Of a stretch of 64,000 bases of DNA, positions 17,548 through 27,943 are shown one piece after another. The stretch is from Stakelama portus (GTDB lineage Bacteria > Pseudomonadota > Alphaproteobacteria > Sphingomonadales > Sphingomonadaceae). The notes beneath the pieces were generated by a model, which did not search any database, was not told the origin of the DNA, and saw nothing but the letters and a program-made list of their open reading frames with translations. Location: assembly GCF_003171655.1 (NCBI RefSeq), contig NZ_QFZL01000004.1:1-64000 (forward strand), given 5' to 3'. The number at the start of each line of letters is the position of its first letter. Within the stretch, counting starts at the first letter, position 1. A program made the position numbers and the translations under genes.

Positions 17548-18408
17548 ATGGCGGCGCGTGCCTATTGGCAGGGGCAGATCCGGCTGGCGCTGGTTTCGAT
17601 ACCCGTGGAAATCTATACCGCGACCAAATCGGGCGCGGCGATTTCGTTTCGCCAGATCCATGAGCCGACCGGCAAGCCGATCCATTATGAGAAAGTCGTC
17701 ACCGGCGTCGGGCCGGTCGACACCGACGAGATCATGAAGGGGTATGAGGTCGAAAAGGGCAGCTATGTCCTGCTCGACCAGGATGAAATCGATGCCGTGA
17801 AGCTCGAATCGAAAAAGACGCTCGAGCTCACCCAGTTCGTCGATGCGCACGAAATCGACGTTCTCTATTACGACAAGCCCTATTTCGTCGTGCCGACCGA
17901 TGATCTGGCCGAGGAAGCCTTCATCGTCCTGCGTGAGGCGCTGCGGCGGACGAAGAAAGTCGGGCTGGGCCAGCTGGCGTTGCGCGGGCGCGAATATGTG
18001 GTCAGCCTGAAGCCGTGCGGGCGCGGCATGGTGCTCGAAACGCTGCGCTATGCCGATGAAGTGCGCAAGGCGCAGGGATATTTCCGCGACATTCCCGATG
18101 ACAAGCCTGACGAGGAACTGCTCGAACTGGCCGAATCGCTGATCGCGAAGAAGACGGGCAAATTCGATGCTGGCGAATTCCACAATCGTTATGTCGACGC
18201 GCTGCAGGATCTGATCGCGCGCAAACGCAAGTCCAAGGGCGGCAAGATCGTCGAGGATGCCGAGGAAACGGCGCCCAGGCGCGGGTCGAATGTCGTCGAT
18301 CTGATGGCGGCGCTGAAAGAATCGCTCGAAAAACCCGGCAGCGGCGGCGCGAAGGGCAAAGGATCGGGCGGGAGCAAGGCCGCAGCCAAAAAGCGCGCCG
18401 CAGGATGA
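17548..18408 (+). CDS. ku: Ku protein (non-homologous end joining)
   Basis: A 286-residue bacterial Ku. It begins [20 protein letters not shown]; the second of two in-frame ATGs (17548 rather than 17542) is chosen because AAGGAG at 17536-17541 is 6 bases away. The core shows [20 protein letters not shown], the bridge region [13 protein letters not shown] and [18 protein letters not shown]. The C-terminus is a Lys/Gly/Ser-rich extension, as in other bacterial Ku proteins that use it for DNA and LigD contact. It lies 6 bases upstream of ligD, so the pair is one operon. Confidence 0.96.
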   Translation: MAARAYWQGQIRLALVSIPVEIYTATKSGAAISFRQIHEPTGKPIHYEKVVTGVGPVDTDEIMKGYEVEKGSYVLLDQDEIDAVKLESKKTLELTQFVDAHEIDVLYYDKPYFVVPTDDLAEEAFIVLREALRRTKKVGLGQLALRGREYVVSLKPCGRGMVLETLRYADEVRKAQGYFRDIPDDKPDEELLELAESLIAKKTGKFDAGEFHNRYVDALQDLIARKRKSKGGKIVEDAEETAPRRGSNVVDLMAALKESLEKPGSGGAKGKGSGGSKAAAKKRAAG

Positions 18409-18414
18409 TGCGTC

Positions 18415-20838
18415 ATGGCCAAGGCCGATCTCCTCGCCACCTATAACGCCAAGCGCGACTTTTCGAAGACCGCCGAACCCAAAGGCGCGATCGGCGAGTC
18501 GGGTGGCAATCGCTTCATCGTGCAGAAACATGATGCGACGCGATTGCACTGGGATTTCCGGCTGGAGATCGACGGCGTCCTGAAAAGCTGGGCAGTGACG
18601 CGCGGCCCCAGCCTCGACCCCGCCGAGAAAAGGCTGGCGGTACGCACCGAGGATCATCCGCTGAGCTATGCCGATTTCGAAGGAACCATCCCGAAGGATT
18701 CCTATGGCGGCGGCACGGTGATGCTGTGGGATTCAGGGACATGGGAACCGGTTGAGGGCAAGCATGCCGAGGATATCGACAAGGGGCATCTCCATTTCCG
18801 CCTGAAGGGCGAGCGGATGCAGGGCGAATGGCTGCTGATCCGGTTGAAACCGCGCGGCAAGGAAAGGCGCGAGAACTGGCTGCTGCGCAAGATCGACGAC
18901 AGCTATGCCGGCGGAACCGATATGCTGGTCGAGACCGGCCTGACCAGCGTGAAGACCGGGCGCACGATGCAGGAAATCGCCGAGGGCAAGAAGGCGAAAT
19001 CGAAGACAGCTCGCAAGTCGGCGGTGCCACTGGCGCGGCCGGGCTTTCGCGATCTTCAGCTTGCGACGCTGGTCGATGCGGTTCCGGCGGGCGACCGCTG
19101 GCTGCATGAAGTCAAATATGACGGCTATCGCGCGCTGCTGGCGATCGGGAAGGGCGGGCCGCGCATCTATACCCGATCGGGACTCGACTGGACGGACAAG
19201 TTTCCCGGCATCGCCGAAGCTGCGGCCAGCGTCGCAGCGGGCAGCGCGCTGATCGATGGCGAGATCGTTGCGTTTCGCGAAGGCCGCCCCGATTTTTCGA
19301 CGCTGCAGGACGCGATTTCGGCGGGCGGCGACGCGCTGACGCTCTTCGCCTTCGACCTGCTGGCATGCGATGGCGAGGATTTGACCGATCTGCCGCAGAT
19401 CCAGCGCAAGGAACGGCTGCGTCCGTTATTGACCGATACCGACGATCGCATCCGCTTTGCCGAACATGTGCTCGGCGCGGGCGAGAAGCTGTTCGAGGCG
19501 ATGTGTCGCGAAGGCTATGAAGGCATCGTTTCGAAACGCGCCGATGCGCCCTATCGCGGGCGGCGGACAAAGAACTGGCTCAAGGTGAAATGCACCCATC
19601 GCCAGGAATTCGTGATCGTCGGATGGCTGCCCAGTCCGGCAAGGGGGCGAGGCTTCCGTTCGCTGCTGCTCGCGACGCAGGGCAAGGACGGGCTCGAATA
19701 TCGGGGCAAGGTGGGCACCGGATTCGACACCGACACGATGGACGATCTGCGCGGCACACTCGACCGGCTGGCGCGCAAGACTCCGCCCGCCGATGTTCCC
19801 AGGGCTGCCGCGAAAGGCGCCCGTTGGGTGACGCCCCGGCTGGTCGCCGAAATCGCCTTTGCCGAATATACTGGAGAAGGCGTGTTGCGGCATGCCAGCT
19901 TCCTGGGTCTGCGCGAAGACAAGTCTGCGGAGGATGTGGTGGACGAAATGGCCCGGCCCGTGCCCGAATTGCCGATATCCGATGTGAAAATTTCGAGCCG
20001 CGATCGCGTGATCTTCCCCGACGCCGGGATCACCAAGGGCGATCTTGCCGATTATTATGCCGCAGTTGCGCCGATCATGCTCCCCTGGACAGCCGATCGT
20101 CCGATAAGCCTGGTGCGATGCCCGCAGGGGCGCGGCAAGCAGTGTTTCTTTCAAAAACATGATGCGGGCAGCTTCGGGGACCATGTTCGCCATGTGGATA
20201 TTCGCGAGAAGGACGGATCGACCGAACCCTATCTCTATATCGACGATGCCGACGGCATTCTTGCGTGCGTGCAGATGGGCACGATCGAATTTCACGGTTG
20301 GGGTTCGCGGGCGAGCGATGTCGAAACGCCCGATCGGATGGTGTTCGATCTCGATCCCGATGAAGGACTGGATTTCGAGGATGTGAAGAAGGCCACGGTC
20401 GACCTGAAACAGCATCTCGCGGATATGGGGCTCGCCAGTTTTCCGATGCTGACCGGCGGCAAGGGCATGCATCTGGTGGTGCCGCTGGCACCGAGGGCGC
20501 AATGGCCGGAGGTCAAATCCTTTGCCGAGCGATTTGCGCGCGCGCTGGCGCAGGCCGAACCGGACCGGTTTACCGCCAACCTGAAAAAAGCGAGCCGCAA
20601 GGGCAAGATCTTCATCGATTATCTGCGCAACCAGCGCGGATCGACGGCAGTGCTCCCCTATGTCGCGCGGGCGCGCCCCGGAGCTCCGGTGGCGGCGCCG
20701 GTCAGCTGGAGCGAATTGCGCGACATCGAATCGGCACAGCGATGGAACGTTCGCGACGCCGATGCGCTGATCGAACGTGCCGGTGCGCGCAGCCTTTCGG
20801 GCTGGGGCGAATCCGCACAGACGTTGCCCGACCTATAA
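18415..20838 (+). CDS. ligD: ATP-dependent DNA ligase D (LigD)
   Basis: An 807-residue three-domain enzyme. Residues about 30-160 are the 3'-phosphoesterase domain ([20 protein letters not shown]). Residues about 215-500 are the adenylating ligase with the nucleophile K234 in EVKYDGYR and the later [20 protein letters not shown]. Residues about 520-807 are the archaeo-eukaryotic primase-type polymerase ([20 protein letters not shown], then FHGWGSRA and [10 protein letters not shown] with the metal-binding acids). The order PE-Lig-Pol is that of Pseudomonas, not mycobacteria. With Ku it repairs double-strand breaks without a homologous copy. Confidence 0.97.
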   Translation: MAKADLLATYNAKRDFSKTAEPKGAIGESGGNRFIVQKHDATRLHWDFRLEIDGVLKSWAVTRGPSLDPAEKRLAVRTEDHPLSYADFEGTIPKDSYGGGTVMLWDSGTWEPVEGKHAEDIDKGHLHFRLKGERMQGEWLLIRLKPRGKERRENWLLRKIDDSYAGGTDMLVETGLTSVKTGRTMQEIAEGKKAKSKTARKSAVPLARPGFRDLQLATLVDAVPAGDRWLHEVKYDGYRALLAIGKGGPRIYTRSGLDWTDKFPGIAEAAASVAAGSALIDGEIVAFREGRPDFSTLQDAISAGGDALTLFAFDLLACDGEDLTDLPQIQRKERLRPLLTDTDDRIRFAEHVLGAGEKLFEAMCREGYEGIVSKRADAPYRGRRTKNWLKVKCTHRQEFVIVGWLPSPARGRGFRSLLLATQGKDGLEYRGKVGTGFDTDTMDDLRGTLDRLARKTPPADVPRAAAKGARWVTPRLVAEIAFAEYTGEGVLRHASFLGLREDKSAEDVVDEMARPVPELPISDVKISSRDRVIFPDAGITKGDLADYYAAVAPIMLPWTADRPISLVRCPQGRGKQCFFQKHDAGSFGDHVRHVDIREKDGSTEPYLYIDDADGILACVQMGTIEFHGWGSRASDVETPDRMVFDLDPDEGLDFEDVKKATVDLKQHLADMGLASFPMLTGGKGMHLVVPLAPRAQWPEVKSFAERFARALAQAEPDRFTANLKKASRKGKIFIDYLRNQRGSTAVLPYVARARPGAPVAAPVSWSELRDIESAQRWNVRDADALIERAGARSLSGWGESAQTLPDL

Positions 20839-20856
20839 GATTCATTGGAAGCACGG

Positions 20857-20874
20857 CCCACAAAAGCCTGTGGG
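20857..20874. other. Small hairpin between ligD and the ATP-grasp gene
   Basis: CCCACA, loop AAAGCC, TGTGGG. There is no T-run, so it is at most a weak terminator in the 103-base gap after ligD. Confidence 0.3.
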
Positions 20875-20941
20875 TAATGTGCGATGCGATGTTGCGCGGC
20901 AGCATCGATTCGATCAATCTGGTCCCAAGGGGATTGAATCA

Positions 20942-23428
20942 ATGGCGAGCCGTGCCGTGACGGGATTGTTCGACGCCGGCACTATCGCCGATCGCTGGAT
21001 CGCGGATTATTGCGCGCCCGGCCGGGCGAGCGACACTTTGTGCGCGCGGGCGAGCGGTGACGAGGGCTGGACGGCGATGCTCGAAGAGCTGGCGGCGTTC
21101 GTCGGCGACGAGCCGCTCGACCATGCGCGTGAGCGGGCACAGCGCCATGCCGAGGATATCGGCACCGGATTCCGCATCGCCGGCGAAGGGGAGGAGCGCC
21201 CCTGGCCGCTGTCGCCCGTCCCGCTGATGATCCCCGCCACCGAATGGGAGGGCATCGCCAGCGGCGTGGTCCAGCGCGCCGACCTGTTCGAAGCGATTGT
21301 CGCGGATATCTATGGCGAAGGGCGGCTGGTAGCCGAAGGGCATCTGCCCGCCGCGCTGGTAACCGGCAGTCCCTTCTTCCTGCGCCCGCTGCAGGGCATG
21401 ACGCCGCCGGGTGGCTATCATCTGCAATTCATTGCCGCTGATCTGGGCCGTGGCCCCGATGGCGAATGGCGCGTGCTTGCCGATCATGTGCGTGCGCCGG
21501 CGGGGGCGGGCTATGCGCTCGAGAACCGGCTCGCCATGTCGCGGATGCTGGGCGGGCTTCAGACGCGGCTCAACATCGAGCGGCAGGCGCCGTTCTTCGC
21601 GGCGTTTCGCGAAGGGATCGCCGCGTTATGCCGCCGTTCCGATCCGCGTATCGCGCTGCTGACGCCCGGCCGGCTCAACCCCAGCTATGCCGAACAGGCG
21701 CATCTGGCGCGCTATCTGGGGCTGTTGCTGGTCGAAGGCGCCGATCTGACCGTGATCGACGACCGGCTTTATGTACGGACGATCGCCGGGCTGAAACGTG
21801 TCGATGCGGTGTGGCGCCGCGTCGATCCGCGCCTGCTCGATCCGCTGGCGTTCGATTCGCATTCGACGATCGGCGTCGCCGGGCTGGTCGATGCACTGGC
21901 GGCGGGCAGCGTCGTCGTTGCCAATGCGCCGGGCACCGGCGTGGTCGAATCGCCTGCTTTCGCGGCGTTCCTGCCCTGGCTGTCGCAAGTGATGCGTGGT
22001 GAGGAGTTGCGGCTGCCGACCATCGCCACCTGGTGGTGCGGGCAGGAGCGGGAGCGCGAACGCGTCGCGGATCGGCTCGATTCGCTGGTCATCGCCCCTG
22101 CGTTCGGCGTGGCCGCGCGCGGCCTGCCCGACGGGCCCGCGCTGGGGAATGATCTGACCGAAGCGGCACGCGCCGCCCTGCTTGCCGATCTGGCGCGGCG
22201 TCCGCAGGATTATGTCGGGCGTGAGGTCGTGCGGCTTTCGACGATGCCGGTCGTGGCGGGCGATGGCCTTGAACCGCGTCCGTTCATTCTGCGCGTTTTC
22301 GCCGCGCGCGGCGCCGATGGGAAATGGACCGTGTTGCCGGGCGGATTTGCCCGCATCGGCGAACATCCCGATCCGCGCGCGATGGTGATGGGCGAAGGCA
22401 GCTGGTCGGCCGATGTCTGTGTGCACGGGCCGACATCGGTCGAGCCGGTAACGCTGCTTCCTTCGGGCGAGACGATGGCGCTGCGCCGCAATCCCGGCAC
22501 CTTGCCCAGCCGCGTCGCCGACAATCTCTTCTGGCTGGGCCGCTATCTGGAACGCGGCGAAGCGTTGCTGGCGATGCTGCGCGTGCTGCTCGGCAATTCG
22601 ATCAGCGCGGACAGCGGCGCGGCGCTGTCGGCCGCAACGGTGCGGCGGCTCGTCGATCTGGTCGTTGCGGGCGGCGCGGCGCCTGCGCCCGCCAGCTATC
22701 GCCGGTCCGATCTTCAGCAATTCGTGCGTGCCGCGCTGGAGGAAACCGACGGCTGGTACAGCGTGCGCTCGATCAACCGGCAGGCGCGGCTGATCGGTCA
22801 GATTTCGCGCGAGCGACTGGCGGCGGACATGATGCGCCTGCTCGACGCGCCCTTTCCGACGCGTGGCGGGCTGCTCGACAAGGCGGGCTCGCTCCAGCGC
22901 CGCTATTCCGCGCTGGCAGGGCTTTCCTCCGAACATATGGCGCGGACCGATGCCTGGCGCTTTCACGATCTTGGCCGCCGGCTCGAACGGGCAATGATGG
23001 TGACGCGCGTCGTGCGTGGCTTTTCCGGTGCGGACGTTACTGCCGACGATCTTTCGACATTGCTCGACCTTGCCGACAGCCAGATCAGCTATCGCCAGCG
23101 CTATCCCACCGGGATGGCGCGCGTGCCGGTGCTCGATCTGGTCGCGCTCGATCCCGGCAATCCCCGATCGATCGCGTTTCAGGTTCAGGCGATCGCCGAT
23201 CATCTGGCGGGGCTGCCGGTGCTTTCCGACGATGGCATCGCCGAACCGCAACAGGCGCTCGCACGCGAGCTGGAGGCGATCGTTGCCACGGCGCGCCCGA
23301 CGGAAATCGACGAGCCGCTGCTCGCGCGGATCGATGACGGGCTTGCACGCCTCTCCGATGCGATCGGGCGCCGCTATTTCCTGCAGGGGGCCGAACCGCT
23401 GCGCGCGGCGGGGCTGGTGCTGGCGTGA
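20942..23428 (+). CDS. Circularly permuted ATP-grasp / alpha-E fusion protein
   Basis: An 828-residue protein starting MASRAVTGLFDAGTIADRWI at 20942, after AAGGGGATTGAATCA; the open frame further upstream overlaps ligD. Residues about 1-500 match the circularly permuted type 2 ATP-grasp family (DUF404/DUF407: PLMIPATEWEGIASGVVQRA, PAGAGYALENRLAMSRMLGG, LTPGRLNPSYAEQAHLARYL). Residues about 515-825 match alpha-E (DUF403: NPGTLPSRVADNLFWLGRYL, HDLGRRLERAMM). Elsewhere these are often two genes beside a transglutaminase, in a predicted peptide-forming or peptide-cleaving system. Here they are fused, and the transglutaminase gene overlaps the stop by one base. Confidence 0.9.
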   Translation: MASRAVTGLFDAGTIADRWIADYCAPGRASDTLCARASGDEGWTAMLEELAAFVGDEPLDHARERAQRHAEDIGTGFRIAGEGEERPWPLSPVPLMIPATEWEGIASGVVQRADLFEAIVADIYGEGRLVAEGHLPAALVTGSPFFLRPLQGMTPPGGYHLQFIAADLGRGPDGEWRVLADHVRAPAGAGYALENRLAMSRMLGGLQTRLNIERQAPFFAAFREGIAALCRRSDPRIALLTPGRLNPSYAEQAHLARYLGLLLVEGADLTVIDDRLYVRTIAGLKRVDAVWRRVDPRLLDPLAFDSHSTIGVAGLVDALAAGSVVVANAPGTGVVESPAFAAFLPWLSQVMRGEELRLPTIATWWCGQERERERVADRLDSLVIAPAFGVAARGLPDGPALGNDLTEAARAALLADLARRPQDYVGREVVRLSTMPVVAGDGLEPRPFILRVFAARGADGKWTVLPGGFARIGEHPDPRAMVMGEGSWSADVCVHGPTSVEPVTLLPSGETMALRRNPGTLPSRVADNLFWLGRYLERGEALLAMLRVLLGNSISADSGAALSAATVRRLVDLVVAGGAAPAPASYRRSDLQQFVRAALEETDGWYSVRSINRQARLIGQISRERLAADMMRLLDAPFPTRGGLLDKAGSLQRRYSALAGLSSEHMARTDAWRFHDLGRRLERAMMVTRVVRGFSGADVTADDLSTLLDLADSQISYRQRYPTGMARVPVLDLVALDPGNPRSIAFQVQAIADHLAGLPVLSDDGIAEPQQALARELEAIVATARPTEIDEPLLARIDDGLARLSDAIGRRYFLQGAEPLRAAGLVLA

Positions 23429-24318
23429 TGCGCTATGCCATCCGCCATGTCACTCGGTTCGAATATGCCGAACCGGCGGCGTTCGCGCGCTGCAATCTGC
23501 GGCTCAAACCGATCGACTGGCCCGGCCAGCATCTCGAATCCTATCATTTGTCGGTCGAACCGGGCGGTCATACCTATCCCGCGCGCGCCGAAGCGGGGCT
23601 GGCGCATGTCGTGCGGCTGGTGGTGGCGGAGCCCGCCCGGACGCTGACGATCGAAAGCACTGCGACCGTGACGGTCGACCGGATGATTCCGGTGCCCGAT
23701 GCAAGCGACCCCACATTGGGCGAAATCGCGATTGCCGCGCGTGCCAGCCGCGACATGTCTGCGGCCAGCCCGGCCAATTATCTCTTCCCCTCGCCGCTCA
23801 TTCCGATCGATGACGAAATCGCGCAATGGTGTGCGCAGGAGCTTGCCCCCGATCGCGGCGCGCTGGAGGCGGGTATCGCGCTGGCGCGGCGGATCCAGAA
23901 CGCATTCAGTTTCGACACCACGGCGACGTTGGTCGATACGACGCCGCACGAAGCCTTCGCCAAGCGCGGCGGCGTATGTCAGGATTTCGCGCAGATCATG
24001 ATTTCGGGGATGCGCGCGGCGGGCCTGCCCGCGGCCTATGCCTCGGGCTATCTGCGCACGCTGCCGCCGCCGGGTCAGCCGCGCCTGGTGGGCGCGGATG
24101 CGACTCATGCCTGGGTATTGCTGTGGTGCGGGGCGGAGCGCGGCTGGGTCGGGCTCGATCCGACCAACGGCATCTGGATGGCGAGCGACCATGTGCTGAT
24201 GGCGGTGGGCCGCGATTATGCCGATATTGCCCCGATCGACGGCATAGTGCTGGGATCGGGCGCGCAGAAGATGGATGTCTCGGTCGATGTCGAGCCGCTG
24301 GAGACCGTCGCCGCCTGA
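23428..24318 (+). CDS. Transglutaminase-like cysteine protease family protein
   Basis: A 296-residue protein starting MRYAIRHVTRFEYAEPA; the ATG at 23428 overlaps the previous stop (TGATG). After an N-terminal beta domain (about 1-90) comes the transglutaminase core with the catalytic triad visible as C184 in GGVCQDFAQIM, H227 in ATHAWVLLW and D244 in GLDPTNG. Such proteins occur with alpha-E and circular ATP-grasp genes and are predicted to cleave or form isopeptide/amide bonds. Substrate is unknown. The Anbu protease gene that commonly follows is absent; a J-domain gene follows instead. Confidence 0.92.
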   Translation: MRYAIRHVTRFEYAEPAAFARCNLRLKPIDWPGQHLESYHLSVEPGGHTYPARAEAGLAHVVRLVVAEPARTLTIESTATVTVDRMIPVPDASDPTLGEIAIAARASRDMSAASPANYLFPSPLIPIDDEIAQWCAQELAPDRGALEAGIALARRIQNAFSFDTTATLVDTTPHEAFAKRGGVCQDFAQIMISGMRAAGLPAAYASGYLRTLPPPGQPRLVGADATHAWVLLWCGAERGWVGLDPTNGIWMASDHVLMAVGRDYADIAPIDGIVLGSGAQKMDVSVDVEPLETVAA

Positions 24319-24405
24319 TTCGGGCATCCATGGCGCGCGCGGGCGACAGCCCTTGCAACCGACCGTTTTCGCCCCGAAATAGCGCGCGGACGAACAGGAG
24401 ACACA

Positions 24406-25359
24406 ATGGCCGATCCTTATGCAACGCTGGGAGTAGCGCGCGGGGCAAGCGAAGCCGACATCAAGAAGGCGTATCGCAAGCTCGCCAAGGAGCTGCATCC
24501 GGACCGCAACAAGGACAATCCGAAAGCCGCCGAGCGTTTCAGCCAGGTGACGCAGGCCTATGACCTGCTGACCGACAAGGACAAGCGCGCGCGGTTCGAC
24601 CGGGGCGAAATCGATGGCGACGGCAATCCGACCGCGCCCTTCGGGTTCGGCGGTGGTGGCGGTGGCGCGGGCGGTGGCGGCTTTCGCCCCGGCGGCACGC
24701 AGTTCGATTTCGGCGGAGAAGCCGCCGATCTGGGCGATATTTTCGAAGGGCTGTTCGGCGGTCAGGGCGGGCGTCAGCGCGGCGGCGGCGGTTTTTCGGG
24801 CGGTTTTGGCGGCTTTGGCCGTCGGCCCCAGCCCAAGGGCGCCAATGTCGCCTATCGCCTTGCCGTTCCCTTTATCGACGCAGCGACTCTGGCGCCGCAG
24901 CGGATCACGCTGTCCGACGGCAAGACGATCGACCTCAAGCTGCCGCCCGGTGTCGAGAGCGGGACGCAGATGCGGCTGGGCGGCAAGGGCCAGGAAGGCC
25001 CGGGCGGCTTTGGCGATGCGATCGTGACGATCGAAATTCAGCCGCACGCCTTTTTCGTGCGCGATGGCGACGATGTCCGGCTCGACCTGCCTGTCTCGCT
25101 CAATGAGGCGGTGCTGGGCGCGAAGGTACGCGTGCCCACGCCCGATGGTGCGGTCATGCTGACGGTGCCCAAGGGGACGAGTTCGGGCAAGGTCCTGCGC
25201 CTGAAAGGACGCGGGTTTCATCACAAGGGCGGCGGGCGCGGCGACCTGCTCGCAACGCTGATGGTCGACCTGCCGGCCGACGATGCCGAGCTGACGGCCT
25301 TTGTCGAAACATGGCCGGGTCGCGACAAAGGGAACCCACGCAGCCGTCTGGGCGTCTGA
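24406..25359 (+). CDS. DnaJ-type co-chaperone without zinc finger (CbpA-like)
   Basis: A 317-residue protein with a J domain at residues 1-66, including the HPD tripeptide at 31-33 ([20 protein letters not shown]), a glycine/phenylalanine-rich linker ([19 protein letters not shown], about 80-140), and the two DnaJ C-terminal substrate-binding domains ([39 protein letters not shown]). The CXXCXGXG zinc-binding repeats of true DnaJ are missing, so it is CbpA/DnaJ-class B. It would stimulate DnaK. It is preceded by AACAGGAGACACA and followed at once by the BrkB-like gene. Confidence 0.92.
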   Translation: MADPYATLGVARGASEADIKKAYRKLAKELHPDRNKDNPKAAERFSQVTQAYDLLTDKDKRARFDRGEIDGDGNPTAPFGFGGGGGGAGGGGFRPGGTQFDFGGEAADLGDIFEGLFGGQGGRQRGGGGFSGGFGGFGRRPQPKGANVAYRLAVPFIDAATLAPQRITLSDGKTIDLKLPPGVESGTQMRLGGKGQEGPGGFGDAIVTIEIQPHAFFVRDGDDVRLDLPVSLNEAVLGAKVRVPTPDGAVMLTVPKGTSSGKVLRLKGRGFHHKGGGRGDLLATLMVDLPADDAELTAFVETWPGRDKGNPRSRLGV

Positions 25360-25366
25360 CTCCTTC

Positions 25367-26323
25367 GTGGAGGAAGAGGATTTCTCGCCTGAAACGCCCG
25401 AAGCGCGGCGGCAAGGTCTTGGCGGTCGGATCCGGCGCAGGCTGGACGAACTGGGCCTGTCGCAACGCGTCTGGGAAGTAACCAAGCGAGTCGGCATCGG
25501 TACCTATACCGATGGCTTCACCTATGCCGGCAATCTTGCCTATCTTTCGCTGGTCACTCTGTTCCCCTTCTTCATCGTCGCCACGGCGGTGGCGCGGATT
25601 TTCGGGCATAGCGGTGAGGGGCTGCGCACACTCGAGGCGTTTCTTCAGACCGTGCCTCCCGATGTCGCCGAAGTGTTGCGCAAGCCGGTGCAGGACGTGC
25701 TTGCGGCGCGTTCGGGCAGCCTGTTGTGGTTCGGCGCGATTGTGGGATTGTGGACCACGGCGGGATTTATCGAAACGCTGCGTTCGATTCTGCGGCGCGC
25801 CTATGGCGTCAGCGGCGGGCGCGCCTTTTGGGAATATCGGCTGGGTTCGATCGGAATCATCATCGCATCGGTGATCCTGATGATGTCGGCATTCAGCTTT
25901 CAGGTGGTGCTGACGGGCGCGGAACAGTTCATCCTGCGCGTCCTTCCCTTTGCCCAGGATGCCGCGCAGGTGGTTTCGCTCAGCCGGATCGCGCCATCGG
26001 TCGCACTGTTCGTCGCTCTCTATATCCTTTTCTATTCGCTCACGCCCTTTCGCTATCGCAGCGGCCCCTATCCCAAATGGCCGGGGCCGTTGTTCGTGAC
26101 GCTGTGGTGGCTCGGCACGACGACATTGTTGCCTGTGGTGCTGGGATCGCTCGTCAATTACGATCTGACCTATGGCAGCCTGGCCGGGGTGATGATCGCA
26201 TTGATCTTCTTCTTCGTGATCGGATTGGGCATGGTGATCGGAGCCGAACTGAACGCCGCGCTGGCGGAAGAGCCCGCGAACGCGCTAGGGGCAGGGCCGG
26301 AACAGGAGGAACAGACGACGTGA
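25367..26323 (+). CDS. YihY/BrkB family membrane protein
   Basis: An integral membrane protein of about 318 residues. The GTG at 25367 (MEEEDFSPETPEARRQGLGG) is the first start after the previous stop; a TTG at 25301 would overlap the J-domain gene by 59 bases. The family signature TYAGNLAYLSLVTLFPFFIV is at about residues 50-70 and five further hydrophobic segments follow, ending VMIALIFFFVIGLGMVIGAE. The C-terminal tail is acidic. The family was once called ribonuclease BN and is of unknown function. Its stop overlaps the fabI start. Confidence 0.85.
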   Translation: MEEEDFSPETPEARRQGLGGRIRRRLDELGLSQRVWEVTKRVGIGTYTDGFTYAGNLAYLSLVTLFPFFIVATAVARIFGHSGEGLRTLEAFLQTVPPDVAEVLRKPVQDVLAARSGSLLWFGAIVGLWTTAGFIETLRSILRRAYGVSGGRAFWEYRLGSIGIIIASVILMMSAFSFQVVLTGAEQFILRVLPFAQDAAQVVSLSRIAPSVALFVALYILFYSLTPFRYRSGPYPKWPGPLFVTLWWLGTTTLLPVVLGSLVNYDLTYGSLAGVMIALIFFFVIGLGMVIGAELNAALAEEPANALGAGPEQEEQTT

Positions 26324-27123
26324 CCGGATTGATGCAGGGCAAGCGGGGCCTGATCATGGGCCTTGCGAACGACAAGTCGCTGGCCTGGGGCATTGCCAAG
26401 AAATTGCACGAACAAGGCGCCGAGATGGCATTCAGCTATCCGGGCGAAACCATGCTGAAGCGCGTGGCGCCGCTGGCCGAACAACTGGGTTCGGACAAGC
26501 TGATCGAATGCGATGTTTCGGACATGGCGGCGCTCGATACGGCGTTCGAAAAGCTGGCGGGATGGTGGCCCACGATCGATTTCGTCGTCCATGCCATCGG
26601 ATTTTCGGACAAGAACGAGCTGCGTGGCCGATATTACGACACCAGCCTCGACAATTTCCTGATGACGATGAACGTGTCGGTATTCAGCTTTACCGCAGTG
26701 GCCAAACGTGCCCGCGAACTGATGCCGAACGGCGGCAGCCTGCTGACCCTCAGCTATTATGGCGCCGAAAAGGTTGTGCCCCATTACAATGTCATGGGCA
26801 TCGCCAAGTCGGCGCTGGAAACCAGCGTCCAGTATCTCGCAGTCGATCTCGGCCCCGAAAATATCCGGGTGAACGCGATTTCAGCGGGTCCGATCAAGAC
26901 GCTGGCCGCCAGCGGTATCGGCGATTTCCGCTATATCATGAAGTGGAACGAGCTGAATTCGCCGCTGCGCCGCAATGTGACGATCGAGGATGTCGGCGGC
27001 GCGGGTCTGTATCTGCTGAGCGATCTTGCCAGCGGCGTGACCGGTGAGACGCATCATGTCGATTCCGGCTATAACGTCATCGGCATGAAGGCCGAGGACG
27101 CGCCCGACATCGCCCTGTCGTGA
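26320..27123 (+). CDS. fabI: Enoyl-ACP reductase FabI (NADH)
   Basis: A 267-residue SDR-fold enzyme catalysing the last step of fatty-acid elongation. The start is the GTG at 26320, 9 bases after AGGAGGA, giving MTGLMQGKRGLIMGLANDKS; the ATG at 26332 is too far from the ribosome site. The catalytic pair is Y156 and K163 in the segment HYNVMGIAK. The nucleotide-binding GLANDKSLAWGIA and the C-terminal TGETHHVDSGYNVIGM are typical. It overlaps the BrkB-like gene by 4 bases and the GNAT gene by 4 bases. Confidence 0.96.
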   Translation: MTGLMQGKRGLIMGLANDKSLAWGIAKKLHEQGAEMAFSYPGETMLKRVAPLAEQLGSDKLIECDVSDMAALDTAFEKLAGWWPTIDFVVHAIGFSDKNELRGRYYDTSLDNFLMTMNVSVFSFTAVAKRARELMPNGGSLLTLSYYGAEKVVPHYNVMGIAKSALETSVQYLAVDLGPENIRVNAISAGPIKTLAASGIGDFRYIMKWNELNSPLRRNVTIEDVGGAGLYLLSDLASGVTGETHHVDSGYNVIGMKAEDAPDIALS

Positions 27124-27656
27124 CCGGCGAGGCAAGCATCGCGATCCGGCGTGCGGCGCCGGGCGATGCCTATGACATCGACGATATCCTGACCGCGTGC
27201 TTCCCCCGCGCGGCCGAGGCGATGCTGGTCAAGCAACTCGCCATCGACGGCGATCTGGTGCTGGCGCTGATCGCGCGCGACGAGCGGACCAACGAAGCGC
27301 TGGGCATGGTCGCGGTCAGCAAGATGGATGTCATCATCGGCGGCGAGGAAGTGCCCTCGGTCGCGCTTGCGCCGCTCGCGGTGATGCCCGCCTTTCGCCA
27401 GACCGGCGTTGCCGAAGCGCTGGCGGGCGCGGCGGTGGAGGAAATGAAGCGCGCCGGGGCGCTGCTGATGTTCGTGCTTGGCGAGCCGGGCTATTATGGT
27501 CGTTTCGGCTTTTCGGTCGAAGCCGCCGAGGGGTTTGAAAGCCCCTATGCCGGGCCGTTCTTGATGGCGCTGGAGCTGCAGGGCGGCCTGCCGTGCGGCC
27601 CGCGTGGCAAGGCGGAACATGCCCCGGCCTTCGCGGCGCTGAGCGAAGAGGCGTGA
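27120..27656 (+). CDS. GNAT family N-acetyltransferase (YhbS-like)
   Basis: A 178-residue protein with a GTG start that overlaps the fabI stop as GTGA. It begins [20 protein letters not shown], then shows [20 protein letters not shown], the acetyl-CoA-binding motif A, and [20 protein letters not shown], the YhbS-type motif B. The acceptor substrate is unknown. Translational coupling with fabI and with the next gene is likely. Confidence 0.9.
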   Translation: MTGEASIAIRRAAPGDAYDIDDILTACFPRAAEAMLVKQLAIDGDLVLALIARDERTNEALGMVAVSKMDVIIGGEEVPSVALAPLAVMPAFRQTGVAEALAGAAVEEMKRAGALLMFVLGEPGYYGRFGFSVEAAEGFESPYAGPFLMALELQGGLPCGPRGKAEHAPAFAALSEEA

Positions 27657-27943
27657 GCGCGAGCGAATTTGCACTCGGCCAATTGGGCGCCCTTTTCCCT
27701 GGCCTATACTTTACGTTTGCCACTCGACGCTCGTCATCGAACTGGGCGTTCGCAGCGCTCGAAGGCGCGCGCATGTGGGGAATAACGGGTATTTCGGTGT
27801 GTACCGTTTGGGTCGCGCTTGCCGTGGACGAACCTGCATCGCGAATTGGCGCCGCGCTAATCGGCCCAATCATCTCCGCCATGATTGTAAACAATGGCTA
27901 CCTTGCGTTGCACCGGCAAATCAGTCGAAAGAGCGCCGCATGA
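27653..27943 (+). CDS. Hypothetical small membrane protein
   Basis: A 96-residue protein with a GTG start overlapping the GNAT stop (GTGA) and a stop overlapping the aroC start (ATGA). Two hydrophobic segments are visible: [18 protein letters not shown] and [23 protein letters not shown] do not recognise a family. Third-position GC is lower than in fabI and aroC, so it may be a more recent insertion between them, but the double overlaps support real coupling. Confidence 0.65.
   Translation: MSASEFALGQLGALFPGLYFTFATRRSSSNWAFAALEGARMWGITGISVCTVWVALAVDEPASRIGAALIGPIISAMIVNNGYLALHRQISRKSAA

Noticed and set aside
17458..18657. N-terminal extension of the pdxH frame by 400 codons
   Set aside because: It runs antisense through Ku and into LigD; PdxH is full length from the ATG at 17457.
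25301..25366. TTG start for the BrkB-like protein 66 bases further upstream
   Set aside because: It would overlap the J-domain gene by 59 bases and no ribosome site precedes it.
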